47,119 bases of DNA from Thermoproteota archaeon (GCA_003649085.1 QMQV01000002.1:1-47119); one strand, 5' to 3'. Positions 24,101 to 33,066 are shown, numbered from the stretch's first letter. Program-made: numbers and translations. Notes: generated by a model not told the origin, from the sequence alone.

Positions 24101-25390
24101 CTAAGAACCGCGTTTCTCGAACTCCTCCTTGACCTTCAAAGCAGCTCTAATATACCTCTTAACACGCCTAGCTTCCAAAATTTCCTCAGGCAAAGTCTCA
24201 GGAGCAGTAACCACGAAAACAGCTGCGATAAACAAGAAGAAAAGCGCAATAGCTAATGCTTGTAAGAAAGTGTAATGTGGAACTAGAGGAGCGATAAAAT
24301 CACGAAGACCAGACAATATCAAAGCTGATGCTAAACAGATAGCAATATATACGCTCCTACTAACGCCATAAGCTATGTCCCCCCAAATCACTAAAATAAA
24401 ACAGACAGTCAATAAAGCCCAGCCAATACCATCAAGTATGGCATATAGAAACCAACATTTAGGCAGTGCACCTAAAGTTAAATACGCAAAACCAACACAT
24501 GCAAATGAAAACGCATAAGAGGGTCTACGGCCATAGTGATCAATAAACCAGCCTCCTAGAACCATTATAGGAAGAGCCACGCCAAACTCTATGAGTCCTA
24601 TAACCCTTAAAGTTTCCATGCCATATGACCGGACGATGAATATTTGCTGAATACCATCTACGATAGAAAAAAGTAAAAATATCATTATAAAACGTACAAC
24701 CTTCTCTACGTTGAAGGTATGACGAAGGTGCTGTTTACTTACCCCAACTACGGGAGAACTATGTGTGGAAGTTTGTGCAGAACACATCTTACCGTAGGTA
24801 GTTAACACATAGAAGCCTATTAGGCGCCAGAAAGCAAGCCCTATTAGGAAAATTGCATGAAGAAATTGAGCAAGTATTGAGAAAATGATGATTATAAGAT
24901 AAATTGTGAAAAACGTTAAACCAGAAATTAACCCTCGGTTTTCGTAATTCGTGAAATTGAGTAAATCACTTAAAATAGACGGTAAACATAGCGACGCGAA
25001 GAAGCCTAAGACTACTCCAAGTATTGTAGCTTGCCAAATTTCCGTAACATTTAAAAAAAGAAGGAAAGCTGATAAGAAGAAGCCCCCAAAAGTCCACATA
25101 AGAATAACGTCATACCTCTTAGAGAAATCATGCAAAAGGGCCCCAACAATTGAAAATGTGGCAGCGGAGAAGTACGCGGTTATAGCTGTGAGATTAACTA
25201 TGCTAGGAAAAATTATGCCAGTCCTTGAGAAAGCAGATATCGTATTTAGAAGCACGAAGCCCCAAGAGAAAGTATTGATAACATAAAGGGTCCATAATAA
25301 ATCGCCTTTACCTTTCTGCGTCACACTCTTCATGAAAGTGTTAATTCTTGTGCTTACGACCAAGGCAGCAAAAATCTGACTTAAAGACAT
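24101..25390 (-). CDS. MFS-like 12-helix transporter, paralogue 2
   Basis: 429 residues, about twelve helices. Same plan as the next gene: GGWFIDHYGRRPSYAF loop, VIWGDIAYG in a late helix, and a charged C-terminal tail starting PETLPEEILEARRVKRYIRAA. By eye the two proteins are clearly related but distant, so the tandem duplication is old. The N-terminal half lacks the canonical first MFS loop motif in both. The GD pair in a late membrane helix may be functional. No neighbouring enzyme hints at a substrate. Confidence 0.68.
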   Translation of the reverse strand: MSLSQIFAALVVSTRINTFMKSVTQKGKGDLLWTLYVINTFSWGFVLLNTISAFSRTGIIFPSIVNLTAITAYFSAATFSIVGALLHDFSKRYDVILMWTFGGFFLSAFLLFLNVTEIWQATILGVVLGFFASLCLPSILSDLLNFTNYENRGLISGLTFFTIYLIIIIFSILAQFLHAIFLIGLAFWRLIGFYVLTTYGKMCSAQTSTHSSPVVGVSKQHLRHTFNVEKVVRFIMIFLLFSIVDGIQQIFIVRSYGMETLRVIGLIEFGVALPIMVLGGWFIDHYGRRPSYAFSFACVGFAYLTLGALPKCWFLYAILDGIGWALLTVCFILVIWGDIAYGVSRSVYIAICLASALILSGLRDFIAPLVPHYTFLQALAIALFFLFIAAVFVVTAPETLPEEILEARRVKRYIRAALKVKEEFEKRGS

Positions 25391-25528
25391 TTGTTAAACT
25401 CATAATAGTGAATGTTAAAGTTGTTTATGAACTTTATGCGACTTTGTTTTTGTGTAGAACAGTAAAACAGAACAGCATTTTTAAAAGAAAGTATTGTGAA
25501 TTTTAACTTAGCAGGAGGGGGAGGAGTA

Positions 25529-25558
25529 GTGCGCAGAGTAGTGAGAGTTTGGCTATGA
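25529..25558 (+). other. Nine-codon mini-ORF with a strong ribosome site
   Basis: GTG 25529 follows a long purine tract (ggagggggaggag) and a TATA-like box (catttttaaaag, about 25478-25489), but the frame stops after MRRVVRVWL. It lies in the 183-base gap between the transporter start and the prenyl-synthase stop. It may be a remnant of a lost gene's 5' end, a leader peptide, or chance. Nothing else is visible in this gap. Confidence 0.3.
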
Positions 25559-25573
25559 AATAAAGTAAAAGTC

Positions 25574-26551
25574 TTATTTTCCTAAAATTTCTTCTATTGT
25601 CAATCCAATAAAAGAAATTAAATAGTGGTGTGGAAAACTCCTTAGATCACTTGCTAAGCTCTTAATTGCTTTTTTCGTCCTTGCTATTGATTTTGTCTCT
25701 TTAATCTTCTTGGTTAACTGTCGTGCGTCATGTCGTTGTATCAATTGTCTAATTTCTTGTTGGTGTTTTGGGTTTTGGTATGCGTAGAGTAGTGGTAGTG
25801 GTGGGGGTTCTTTGGTTATTCTTGACTTTAGCTCGTTTGGGTTTAGTGTGTCTTCTATGTCGTCGGCTAATATGATTATCATGCCTAGTTTTCTCCCGTA
25901 GTTTGCTAGTTGTTGTATTTGTTGTGGTGTTGCTCCTGCTAGTATTGCTGTTGCTTTGAGGTATGCTTCGGTGTCTGCTGCTTTTTTGTAGATGATTTCG
26001 AGGTATTTTTCTGGTGGTGTGTCGTATTTTCCTACGATTTCTTGTTCTAGTGCTTCTGCGTCTCCTAGCTCTATGAGTGCTTCTCTTATTACTTGGAGTG
26101 CTTGGTCAACTCTCTCTTTTGGTATGTCTAGGTGGTATGTTTTGCTTAGCTCTATTAGTCCTTGGACGAATAGCGCGTCTCCCAGTATTAGGGTGTGTGC
26201 TTGCCCTTCTCTTGCTAATACTGTTTTTCTCCTATATGGTCCTTTAACTTCTGTTTTGTCTATGATGTCGTCGTGTATGTCTATGGCTGCAGCTGTTAAT
26301 ATTAGTCCTCTTGCTAGTGGCTTGATGATTTCTGGGTTTGCTCCGAGAGCTTCACATGTTAATACCATTAGTGCAGGCCTTACGAGGTCTTTCCACCATT
26401 TCCTAACGTATTTTAAGCCGTTTTTGAGGTGTTTTGACTTAAACTTCATTGATGACATGAGCTGTTGTGCTTCGCTTAGTATTGGCCCTCCTTTCTCAAT
26501 GAGGAGTTTGAGAAGCTCTTCTCGCTGTTTAGCCTTGTTTTTTGTGTTCAC
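25574..26551 (-). CDS. Polyprenyl (geranylgeranyl-type) diphosphate synthase
   Basis: 325 residues of the trans-prenyltransferase fold. Both aspartate-rich motifs are intact: DDIID at 94-98 and DDIED at 230-234; they bind Mg2+ and the diphosphates. It joins isopentenyl diphosphate units to make the C20-C25 chains of archaeal lipids or a longer carrier. The first conserved region, normally with a KR.RP patch, reads YVRKWWKDLVRPAL here, so it is an unusual branch. Word use differs from the neighbours: the minus strand is rich in CA and AC words and poor in the AGCT words common elsewhere, which may mean transfer or divergent codon use. A CPBP protease gene lies 49 bases upstream. Confidence 0.85.
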   Translation of the reverse strand: MNTKNKAKQREELLKLLIEKGGPILSEAQQLMSSMKFKSKHLKNGLKYVRKWWKDLVRPALMVLTCEALGANPEIIKPLARGLILTAAAIDIHDDIIDKTEVKGPYRRKTVLAREGQAHTLILGDALFVQGLIELSKTYHLDIPKERVDQALQVIREALIELGDAEALEQEIVGKYDTPPEKYLEIIYKKAADTEAYLKATAILAGATPQQIQQLANYGRKLGMIIILADDIEDTLNPNELKSRITKEPPPLPLLYAYQNPKHQQEIRQLIQRHDARQLTKKIKETKSIARTKKAIKSLASDLRSFPHHYLISFIGLTIEEILGK

Positions 26552-26600
26552 GTTTTTACATGTGCTTTCAAAGCTTGTTTAATAGTTATCTCTCTTGTTT

Positions 26601-27629
26601 TTACGTTTTGAGCTTAGCTTGCTGTGTCGAGCTTATTTTACGTATAGTGTGTATGGCTAGTATTGCTAAGGCTGCTGCGCCAGTTGTTGTTGATAGCAGC
26701 ATTATGGCGTCGAGCAACGTGCTAAACGTCTCACCTATGAATGTTGAAGCTAAGCTGTATGTTGCTAAGTAAACGTTGAATATCCAGTGGATTAGTATTG
26801 AGGCTTCTATGCCATATTCTAAGTAGCAGTACGCTAATATTATGCCAGCTATTGTTGTTGGAAGTATTTTCCCTATTTGCCAATCTCCTAGCGAATAGTG
26901 CAGTAGCCCAAATGTTGATGCTGACCAAGCTATTAATAAGGTCTTGAGCGTTGATACCAACTTGTCTTCTTCTCTTGACTTAACTAAGCTTGTTATTGCG
27001 CGTTTTGGCCTTAGAAAGCCTTTGAGTATTATGTCAGCTCTCTGCTTTTCATCGCTTGGCAGCCGATGTTTAAAGGCAAACGCTAAGATGAAGATCAGTG
27101 GTATGCCTATTGGCAGAAGCCTGAAGCATACTTCTTCAAGTATTGTAGAGTATGATAAGCCTAGCAACTCTATTGCATAATCGACTTCAGGTGGTGTGCC
27201 TATTGGTATTCCTGCACGCTCCTGTACTACGTGTGCTATAAATACTGTGGTTATAGCTATGCTCGATATGAAGGGCATAGCTAAGAAGAAGTTGTTGAAT
27301 ATGGCTTTTGGCTGGCTTAATGCCTCTGCAAAGGCTTTGGTGAAAGGCTTGTCATATCCTCTAAACGAATATATGACGCAGGCTACGAAAATTGACCAAG
27401 CGATCATGTAGAAGGTTAGTAACGGTATTGTCACCTTTGTCTTTACATGCAGGTTGGGGGGTATTAGCTGAGGTATTTCTAGTATTAACTTATGTTTTGA
27501 CATGTTTTCAGCTATGGCGAATACTATGGGCCCCAGCGCCAGTGCTAGAATGTAGGTAGCTATGAGGATTAAGGCTATTGAGAGAACCAGTATTGAAAAA
27601 GCCCTTTTAAGTGATTGTCTAAAATCCAC
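26601..27629 (-). CDS. CPBP family intramembrane metalloprotease (CAAX protease/Abi)
   Basis: 342 residues, about eight hydrophobic helices. The glutamic-protease motifs are complete: E165-E166-x3-R170 (ILEEVCFR), H244 in LLHYSLGDW, and H281-x3-N285 (HWIFN). CPBP enzymes cut prenylated CAAX proteins or other membrane substrates. It lies directly before the prenyl synthase gene on the same strand, which is suggestive because Rce1 relatives act on prenylated proteins; however, archaeal CAAX prenylation is not established, so this stays inference. Confidence 0.85.
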   Translation of the reverse strand: MDFRQSLKRAFSILVLSIALILIATYILALALGPIVFAIAENMSKHKLILEIPQLIPPNLHVKTKVTIPLLTFYMIAWSIFVACVIYSFRGYDKPFTKAFAEALSQPKAIFNNFFLAMPFISSIAITTVFIAHVVQERAGIPIGTPPEVDYAIELLGLSYSTILEEVCFRLLPIGIPLIFILAFAFKHRLPSDEKQRADIILKGFLRPKRAITSLVKSREEDKLVSTLKTLLIAWSASTFGLLHYSLGDWQIGKILPTTIAGIILAYCYLEYGIEASILIHWIFNVYLATYSLASTFIGETFSTLLDAIMLLSTTTGAAALAILAIHTIRKISSTQQAKLKT

Positions 27630-27683
27630 GTCTTAAGCTTTAGTTGTTTACGTTAATAAGGGTTTTAGCTTACTTGAGAGGCG

Positions 27684-28586
27684 TTAAAACCATACTCTTC
27701 CTACAATTATTGCGTTTCTAACGGTGTCCACTATGTACTCCACGCCCTTGATCTTTGGAAGCTTCGTTAGGAAGTCTCTTTCAGTTAATATTCCTACTAG
27801 CTGGTCTCTCTCGACTACTGGCAGGCATCCTATGTTATGCTGATTCATCGCCTTGACCGCTTCAACTATGTCGGCGTCCGGCGTTATGGTGTATACTGGT
27901 TTTGAGGCTAGCTGTTGCGCTTTTGTAGCCATTACTTCGCCGTATGCTCCTTTAAGTAGCTTATCTATGCTTTGAGCTAGGTATCTTATGCAGTCTTTTA
28001 TCGTCAATATACCGGATAGCTTTCCCTCGCTGAGAATCGGTATTCTCCTAACGTCGTTTGCTATGCAGGTTTTCATGATCTCCAATACTGTCGTATCTGG
28101 CTTTGCTGTTATTACGGGCTTTGACATGATCTCTGAAACTGTGACGAAAGCCCTATGGTCTGTTAATAACCTGAAGATGTGTCTTTCAGATAGGACGCCC
28201 CATATCCTACCATCTTCGTCTAATATGGGCAATACCCCTATGTCATGTGAGAACATCAGGTTTATGGCATCTGCTAAGCTTTCAGTTACTTTTATTGAGA
28301 AGGGCTTTGGCTTCATAATTGAGCTTATTGGAGCTTTTAAAGCTTCAGCTACGTTTCCTTTAAACTTCTCTTCAATAACCCTATATAGGTGTCCTCCACC
28401 TAGGTAGCTTAACAAGTCTTTAGCTGAGACTATTCCTATGAGCTTGTTTTCCTCGTCTCCGACTAAAGCATGCCTAACTCCCTTTTCTCTAAGCTTAAGC
28501 AATGTATCTGAAACTGCTGTCGTGGGATTTACGACAGCTGCTGGTGGGTGGCGAGCAACTTTCTGCAATACTTCTTTATTTGACAT
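27684..28586 (-). CDS. Protein with four CBS domains
   Basis: 300 residues made of two Bateman pairs and little else. CBS-like repeats begin near residues 10, 85, 145 and 225, each with a closing GI(V/L)(S/T)xxD-type strand-helix (GIVSAKDLL, GVLSERHIF, GILTIKDCI, GILTERDFL). Such proteins sense adenine nucleotides or SAM and act as regulators or as subunits of other enzymes. No catalytic domain is attached and no partner is evident from the neighbours; the JAMM gene lies 103 bases upstream on the same strand. Confidence 0.92.
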   Translation of the reverse strand: MSNKEVLQKVARHPPAAVVNPTTAVSDTLLKLREKGVRHALVGDEENKLIGIVSAKDLLSYLGGGHLYRVIEEKFKGNVAEALKAPISSIMKPKPFSIKVTESLADAINLMFSHDIGVLPILDEDGRIWGVLSERHIFRLLTDHRAFVTVSEIMSKPVITAKPDTTVLEIMKTCIANDVRRIPILSEGKLSGILTIKDCIRYLAQSIDKLLKGAYGEVMATKAQQLASKPVYTITPDADIVEAVKAMNQHNIGCLPVVERDQLVGILTERDFLTKLPKIKGVEYIVDTVRNAIIVGRVWF

Positions 28587-28689
28587 GATTTATCAGCTCG
28601 GAAATTAATTGGAGAGTTTTTCTCGACTCCTGCTAATATAACTATCGCTTATAGACGTGAAAAATTTCTCGTTCTTTAACGCTTCTTCG

Positions 28690-29082
28690 TTAGAGTACAT
28701 AAAGTTGCAGTTTCTCGCCTTTACTGTTGAAAACGGCTATGTCTGCTTCAGATTCGTATGGGTATGCGGCTATCATCATTATCATGCCGTAGAAGTGGTT
28801 CAAGTCTTCTATAGATGGGTGGAGATCTCCGCTTGGGTGTGAGTGAAAGAGCCCTATTATTGAAAAATCCATTGGCAATAGATAGGGGTTAAAAATCGCT
28901 GAATACTCATCAACTATTGGCATTGGAGGTATTAAGACCTCTTCTACGTATATGCCATCTCTTTTCTTCTCTCCTCGCAGAAGTAGAATACATTCGCGTG
29001 GATGCGCGTTTTTAGCTATTTGTAGCATTAGCTTCACTAGGTCTTCCCTTATCCTCACCGGTATGTGTCTTGGTAGCGTCAA
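28690..29082 (-). CDS. JAMM/MPN-type metalloprotease
   Basis: 130 residues, a single JAB1/MPN domain. The zinc motif is intact: Glu30, H80-x-H82, then Ser90 and Asp93 (HSHPSGDLHPSIED), so it should be an active isopeptidase or peptidase. Archaeal relatives remove ubiquitin-like SAMP proteins from targets or process small sulfur carriers. It is the third gene of a run after Mrp and the SAM methyltransferase, with an 11-base gap to the latter. No SAMP or E1 gene is in the window. Confidence 0.88.
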   Translation of the reverse strand: MTLPRHIPVRIREDLVKLMLQIAKNAHPRECILLLRGEKKRDGIYVEEVLIPPMPIVDEYSAIFNPYLLPMDFSIIGLFHSHPSGDLHPSIEDLNHFYGMIMMIAAYPYESEADIAVFNSKGEKLQLYVL

Positions 29083-29093
29083 AGTTTACCAGC

Positions 29094-29975
29094 TCACTTA
29101 TAGGCTAAGACGCAGCCGATATCTCTTAGCGTATATGTCTTTCTAAACCCAGCTTTAAGTAGTCTTTTTTCAACTCCTTTAGCTAAGTCGATGCCTCTCA
29201 CCTTAGACCCTGGCGCCCCAACGTAGTGTAGTAGGATGCCGTTTTCTTTAAGCACGTGATTTAAGTCTCGGTAGAAGCTTTCGCTATAAAGTTCTCCTGC
29301 TAAGGAGAAACGTGGCGGGTCGTGGATTATCCTGTCGAAGAAGTTGTTTGGAAGCTTTTTTACAACTTCAAGTGCGTCGCCTAAGATTATTTGTATATTT
29401 GGAGATTCAAGGAATTTTGACCACGGGTTGTATGAAGCCATTTCTAAGACGCTTGGGTTTTTCTCTATGGTTAAGACCTCAGCTCCCCTCATCGAGGAGA
29501 TTATCGCTGTATAGCCTAAGCCTGTGCAGATGTCTAGGACTTTCATGTTCTTCTTAACCTTAGCTGCCTGCACTTTAAGTTCTGAGTCTCGCCACGGCGT
29601 AACATCTACTATGCGGTGCATGTGTATTCCATCGATTTCAAGTGTTGGAGCTGTATCATGAGATACCGGTTTGAGCTTATAGTAAGATCTTCCGTCAAAC
29701 ATCGCCGCTTTTATTACATCGCCTTCTTGGCTCACCACATATATTGAATCTTCGTCCTCGGCAACTTTTGATAGCTTACTAATCTCAACTTTTAAATCGT
29801 TCAATAACTCGATGAATGTGTTTTTAACTAGTACGCGCGATTCTGAAAGCCCTAAGTCCAATGTCACGTAGACTTCTCCTTTAGCACTAAGCAGCTTTTT
29901 AGCAATACAACTAGTTAAGACAGGTAACTTTTTCCATGCGAAGCGATATGTTAGCAGGTTTTCTCTAAATAACAA
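29094..29975 (-). CDS. Predicted archaeal SAM-dependent methyltransferase (COG2521-like)
   Basis: 293 residues. The C-terminal Rossmann domain has motif I LDICTGLGYTAI, an acidic end of strand 2 (LTIEKNPSV), a GDALEVV turn, and the motif IV region IIHDPPRFSLAG. DPPRF resembles amino- or carbon-atom methylases of nucleic acid or small molecules. The first 115 residues form a separate beta-rich domain, perhaps for substrate binding. It lies 34 bases after mrp and 11 bases before the JAMM gene, so these are likely co-transcribed. Substrate not known. Confidence 0.82.
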   Translation of the reverse strand: MLFRENLLTYRFAWKKLPVLTSCIAKKLLSAKGEVYVTLDLGLSESRVLVKNTFIELLNDLKVEISKLSKVAEDEDSIYVVSQEGDVIKAAMFDGRSYYKLKPVSHDTAPTLEIDGIHMHRIVDVTPWRDSELKVQAAKVKKNMKVLDICTGLGYTAIISSMRGAEVLTIEKNPSVLEMASYNPWSKFLESPNIQIILGDALEVVKKLPNNFFDRIIHDPPRFSLAGELYSESFYRDLNHVLKENGILLHYVGAPGSKVRGIDLAKGVEKRLLKAGFRKTYTLRDIGCVLAYK

Positions 29976-30009
29976 CTTTGCTCATTTAAGGTAGTAGGTT
30001 TATGGAGTT

Positions 30010-30876
30010 TTAAGCTTGCTTACTTGACTTCTTTTCAGCAAACGCTATTATCTTGTCAGCTATCTCCGTTATCGCTTTGGCTGCTTTGGATTCATGATGC
30101 TTTATTAGATATGGTTCTCCAGCGTCACATGCCTCTACTAAAGCTATGTCAAGAGGTATTTTACCTAAGAAGGGGACATCGAGTTCTCTTGCTATTTTCT
30201 CCCCTCCACCTACCTTGAATACGTTTACTTCTGCTCCGCAGTGTGGACATATGAAGCCGCTCATGTTCTCAATTATTCCTATAACTGGTAGGTTTAGTTG
30301 TTTAGCGAAGACTACTGCTTTCTTGACCACGATTTGTGAAACTTCTGATGGTATCGTCACGATAACCACCCCATCCATGTCTGGTATCGACTGAGCTACT
30401 GTTAATGGCTCGTCTCCCGTGCCTGGAGGCAAGTCTATGTATAGGAAGTCTAAATACCCCCATCTTATTTCTCCTAAGAATTCGTTAATTGCACGTGATT
30501 TTAACGGACCACGCCAAATTACTGGGGTTTCATCTCTTGGTAGTAAAAACTCTACTGAAACAACTTTTATATTCATAGGACCAAATACGGGGATTATCGC
30601 TTTCTCACCTTCAAGTACCTCTAAGACCCCGCCTCTTACTCCAAGGATCTTCGGTACACTTGGGCCATGTATATCTGCGTCAAGAATGCCCACGTCGTAG
30701 CCTCTTAAGCGAGTTGCAAAAGCTAGGTTTACCGTAAGCGTGCTTTTACCTACCCCTCCTTTACCGCTCATTACAGCTATCTTGTGCTTTATCTTGCTCA
30801 TCTGCTCTTGTATCTTCTTCTTTTCCTCCATTATCTCCTTCAGAATTTCCTCCCTACGGGCTTGTAAGTCAGACAA
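30010..30876 (-). CDS. Mrp/NBP35-type Fe-S cluster carrier ATPase
   Basis: 288 residues. A charged coiled start (1-30) leads to the deviant Walker A SGKGGVGKST at 37-46, then DADIHGPSVP, DLPPGTGDEPL and the late CPHC motif whose cysteines bridge a [4Fe-4S] cluster between two subunits. It carries clusters to apo-proteins. TTG 30876 follows aaggtg. It is divergent from the UspA-like gene; the 136-base gap must hold both promoters. Confidence 0.93.
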   Translation of the reverse strand: MSDLQARREEILKEIMEEKKKIQEQMSKIKHKIAVMSGKGGVGKSTLTVNLAFATRLRGYDVGILDADIHGPSVPKILGVRGGVLEVLEGEKAIIPVFGPMNIKVVSVEFLLPRDETPVIWRGPLKSRAINEFLGEIRWGYLDFLYIDLPPGTGDEPLTVAQSIPDMDGVVIVTIPSEVSQIVVKKAVVFAKQLNLPVIGIIENMSGFICPHCGAEVNVFKVGGGEKIARELDVPFLGKIPLDIALVEACDAGEPYLIKHHESKAAKAITEIADKIIAFAEKKSSKQA

Positions 30877-31012
30877 CGCCTACACCTTCTCTTCTTTTCA
30901 CATGCTGGAAAAAGCCTTGTCAGCTATATTTTTAGTGTTCTAAGACAACATACTAGTGCTCGGCATAAACTCTTATTTTCTAAGAGGCCTTAATGTTTAC
31001 TAGGTGGGGAAG

Positions 31013-31414
31013 GTGGTCTTCTCTAAGATTATTGTAGGGTATGACGGGTCTTCGCATTCTGATAAAGCTCTTGACTTAGCTATTGAAATTGCTAAGAGGT
31101 TTAACTCTAAGATAGCGCTTATCCACGTAGTGCCGTATACCTATGTCGGTAGAGCTAGCGAAGAGGATATACGTAAAGGAGAGGAGGTCTTAAAGAAGGG
31201 TGTTGAAAAACTTAAGGAGGCGGGCATCGAGTACGAGTCACGGCTAGTTGAAGGTGATCCTGCCGAGAAAATGGCAGAGATAGCTTCTAGCGAGGGATAT
31301 GATGCCATAATCGTAGGTAGTAGAGGTCTTGGGGGGTTTAAGGAGCTTTTACTTGGGAGCGTCTCTCATAAGCTAACTCATCACGCGAAATGTACCGTGA
31401 TAATAACGAGGTAA
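31013..31414 (+). CDS. Universal stress protein (UspA family)
   Basis: 133 residues. The ATP-binding kind: IIVGYDGSSHSDKAL at the N-terminus and the GSRGLGGFKELLLGSVSHKL loop (G-2x-G-9x-GS) near the end. It binds ATP as a dimer and is linked to stress survival. The frame opens at GTG 31004, but that codon overlaps the aggtggg ribosome site, so GTG 31013 is the better start. Its stop is five bases from the convergent hypothetical gene's stop. Confidence 0.92.
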   Translation: MVFSKIIVGYDGSSHSDKALDLAIEIAKRFNSKIALIHVVPYTYVGRASEEDIRKGEEVLKKGVEKLKEAGIEYESRLVEGDPAEKMAEIASSEGYDAIIVGSRGLGGFKELLLGSVSHKLTHHAKCTVIITR

Positions 31415-31419
31415 GAGGT

Positions 31420-31917
31420 TTAGTCTTCGTCACATAGGCAGCGGAAGCTCTCCATAACCGATAGTATTACATCATCTGGCATCGGCTTTTGATTTTTTTC
31501 ATCCGATGACTCATTATATATTATGATGAATCTATTTGATTTTTCACAGTAGACACCTAAACCGAGGACTTTTCTATGCACTTCTCTTCCAAGTATCGGC
31601 TTAGTGGTATATGTTACCTTGTATAGTAGCGCTTTATGATCAGGTATTAAGAGCCATGGCCTCTTATCTATGGATAGGTCTAGTATCCTCTTTTTCTTAG
31701 CGTCTTCTTCGAGCTGCTTAAACTGTGTTTCAAAGTATGCTTCTGGTGTAGGGTATTGACGTTTGAATTGATCTAGTTGCGCCCATATCACATTGATATC
31801 TCCAGCTGTAGGAGAAACTAGCGAAAAGCCTCCTGATTCATAGCTCGTTCGATCGGCTATTTTTACTCGCCATTCCCGAGGTATTTTAACGCTTAAGCCG
31901 TATAGTGAGACTTGCAA
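31420..31917 (-). CDS. Hypothetical protein, soluble beta-rich
   Basis: 165 residues with no signal peptide or membrane helix. It opens with a strand-rich part (MQVSLYGLSVKIPREWRVKI) resembling PsbP/DcrB-like folds, where a short beta segment is followed by ISYVVSP-like turns, and ends with the acidic MPDDVILSVMESFRC segment typical of those domains. The likeness is by eye only, so I give no function. It lies 55 bases downstream of the HIT gene on the same strand. Confidence 0.6.
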   Translation of the reverse strand: MQVSLYGLSVKIPREWRVKIADRTSYESGGFSLVSPTAGDINVIWAQLDQFKRQYPTPEAYFETQFKQLEEDAKKKRILDLSIDKRPWLLIPDHKALLYKVTYTTKPILGREVHRKVLGLGVYCEKSNRFIIIYNESSDEKNQKPMPDDVILSVMESFRCLCDED

Positions 31918-31972
31918 GGCTCACATCACTTTAAGCGCTTCCTTGATATCTTTTGCGTAGAGAAGCTTTAGA

Positions 31973-32482
31973 TTAGCTTTTTTGCCGTGCTTCTCGCTCA
32001 ATAGCAATTTTAAGCCTCTTATAGGCTTCCCTTATGTGCTCTGATACAACTTTTGTATCTGCCAAAACTGGCATATAGTTAGTATCTCCGACCCACCTTG
32101 GCACTACATGTATGTGTAAATGCTCTAAACCAGCTCCAGCAGCTTTTCCTATGTTTATACCGATATTCAGACCATCTGGCTTGTACTCAGCTTTTAAGGC
32201 TCTAACCCCTATTATTAACGTCTCAATGAGATCCCTAAGCTCAGCTTCTGTTAACTGTTCTAACCACTCGACGTGCTTGTATGGAACTACCATAAAGTGT
32301 CCCGAGTTGTATGGGTAGGCATTTAAGATTATGTAGCTGTACTTGCTTCGGTAAACTATGTAGTTTTCCTCATCTTTTTGCTGCTGAGGTTTTTCGCAGA
32401 AAATGCATGTTGTTGAGGGAGGGCTTAATATGTACTCAAGCCTCCAAGGAGCCCATAAGGTTTTCAAATTCATCAGCTCCAA
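31973..32482 (-). CDS. HIT family nucleotide hydrolase/transferase
   Basis: 169 residues. The histidine triad is HLHIHVVPR (His-x-His-x-His), preceded by GLNIGINIGKAAGAG. A CIFCEKP zinc pair lies near the N-terminus, as in the archaeal/Fhit-like group with WAPWRLEYI at the start. It cleaves nucleoside phosphoramidates or Ap4A-like dinucleotides. The start may be TTG 32482 or ATG 32473. It shares strand and a short gap with the hypothetical gene after it. Confidence 0.9.
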   Translation of the reverse strand: MELMNLKTLWAPWRLEYILSPPSTTCIFCEKPQQQKDEENYIVYRSKYSYIILNAYPYNSGHFMVVPYKHVEWLEQLTEAELRDLIETLIIGVRALKAEYKPDGLNIGINIGKAAGAGLEHLHIHVVPRWVGDTNYMPVLADTKVVSEHIREAYKRLKIAIEREARQKS

Positions 32483-32583
32483 ACATGTGGTAATGTTTTT
32501 CGTTTAAGCTTTTGCAAAGCTATGTTCTTCTTAAAGCTTTTCTCTTTCGCCTTTAACATAGTATAAGTGGCTGGTGAGGTTGT

Positions 32584-33066
32584 ATGGAAATTAAGTCCGT
32601 TAAAATGGAGATACCTGAAGGGTGTAACATCATCATTGGACAAGCACATTTCATTAAGACAACCGAGGATCTCTACGAAGCTTTAGTTAACAGCGTTCCA
32701 GGCATTAAGTTTGGACTAGCTTTCAACGAGAGCTCTGGTCCATGTCTTGTTAGAAGCGAAGGAAACGACGAGCAGCTGAGAGAGATTGCTGTTAAGAACG
32801 CATTAGCTATAGGGGCTGGTCACTGCTTCGTCATATTGATTAAGAACGCTTACCCGATAAATGTCTTGAACGCTATTAAGAGAGTCCCTGAGGTTGTGAC
32901 ACTATATTGTGCTACAGCGAACCCCGTTGAAGTCATAGTGGCTGATACAGGCGATGGGGCTGCAATTCTAGGAGTTGCAGATGGCTTAAAGCCTAAGGGG
33001 GTTGAAAGGCCTGAGAATATCGAAGAGAGAAGGAAGTTCCTCAGGAAGATTGGCTACAAGCTTTAA
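32584..33066 (+). CDS. Adenosine-specific kinase family protein (COG1839)
   Basis: 160 residues, the full length of this archaeal and thermophile family. Signatures: NIIIGQAHFIKTTEDLYEAL, GIKFGLAFNESSGPCLVR, GAGHCFVI and VEVIVADTGDGAAILGVADG. The name comes from structural work on a Pyrobaculum member that suggested adenosine binding; the reaction is not firmly shown. Adenosine salvage would fit the PurP and pentose-bisphosphate genes further along, but no operon links them. Confidence 0.9.
   Translation: MEIKSVKMEIPEGCNIIIGQAHFIKTTEDLYEALVNSVPGIKFGLAFNESSGPCLVRSEGNDEQLREIAVKNALAIGAGHCFVILIKNAYPINVLNAIKRVPEVVTLYCATANPVEVIVADTGDGAAILGVADGLKPKGVERPENIEERRKFLRKIGYKL

Noticed and set aside
25992..26582. 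A 196-codon plus-strand frame opposite the prenyl synthase
   Set aside because: Long because of the biased composition of that gene; Ser-rich, no recognisable motif, while the minus strand has both DDxxD motifs.
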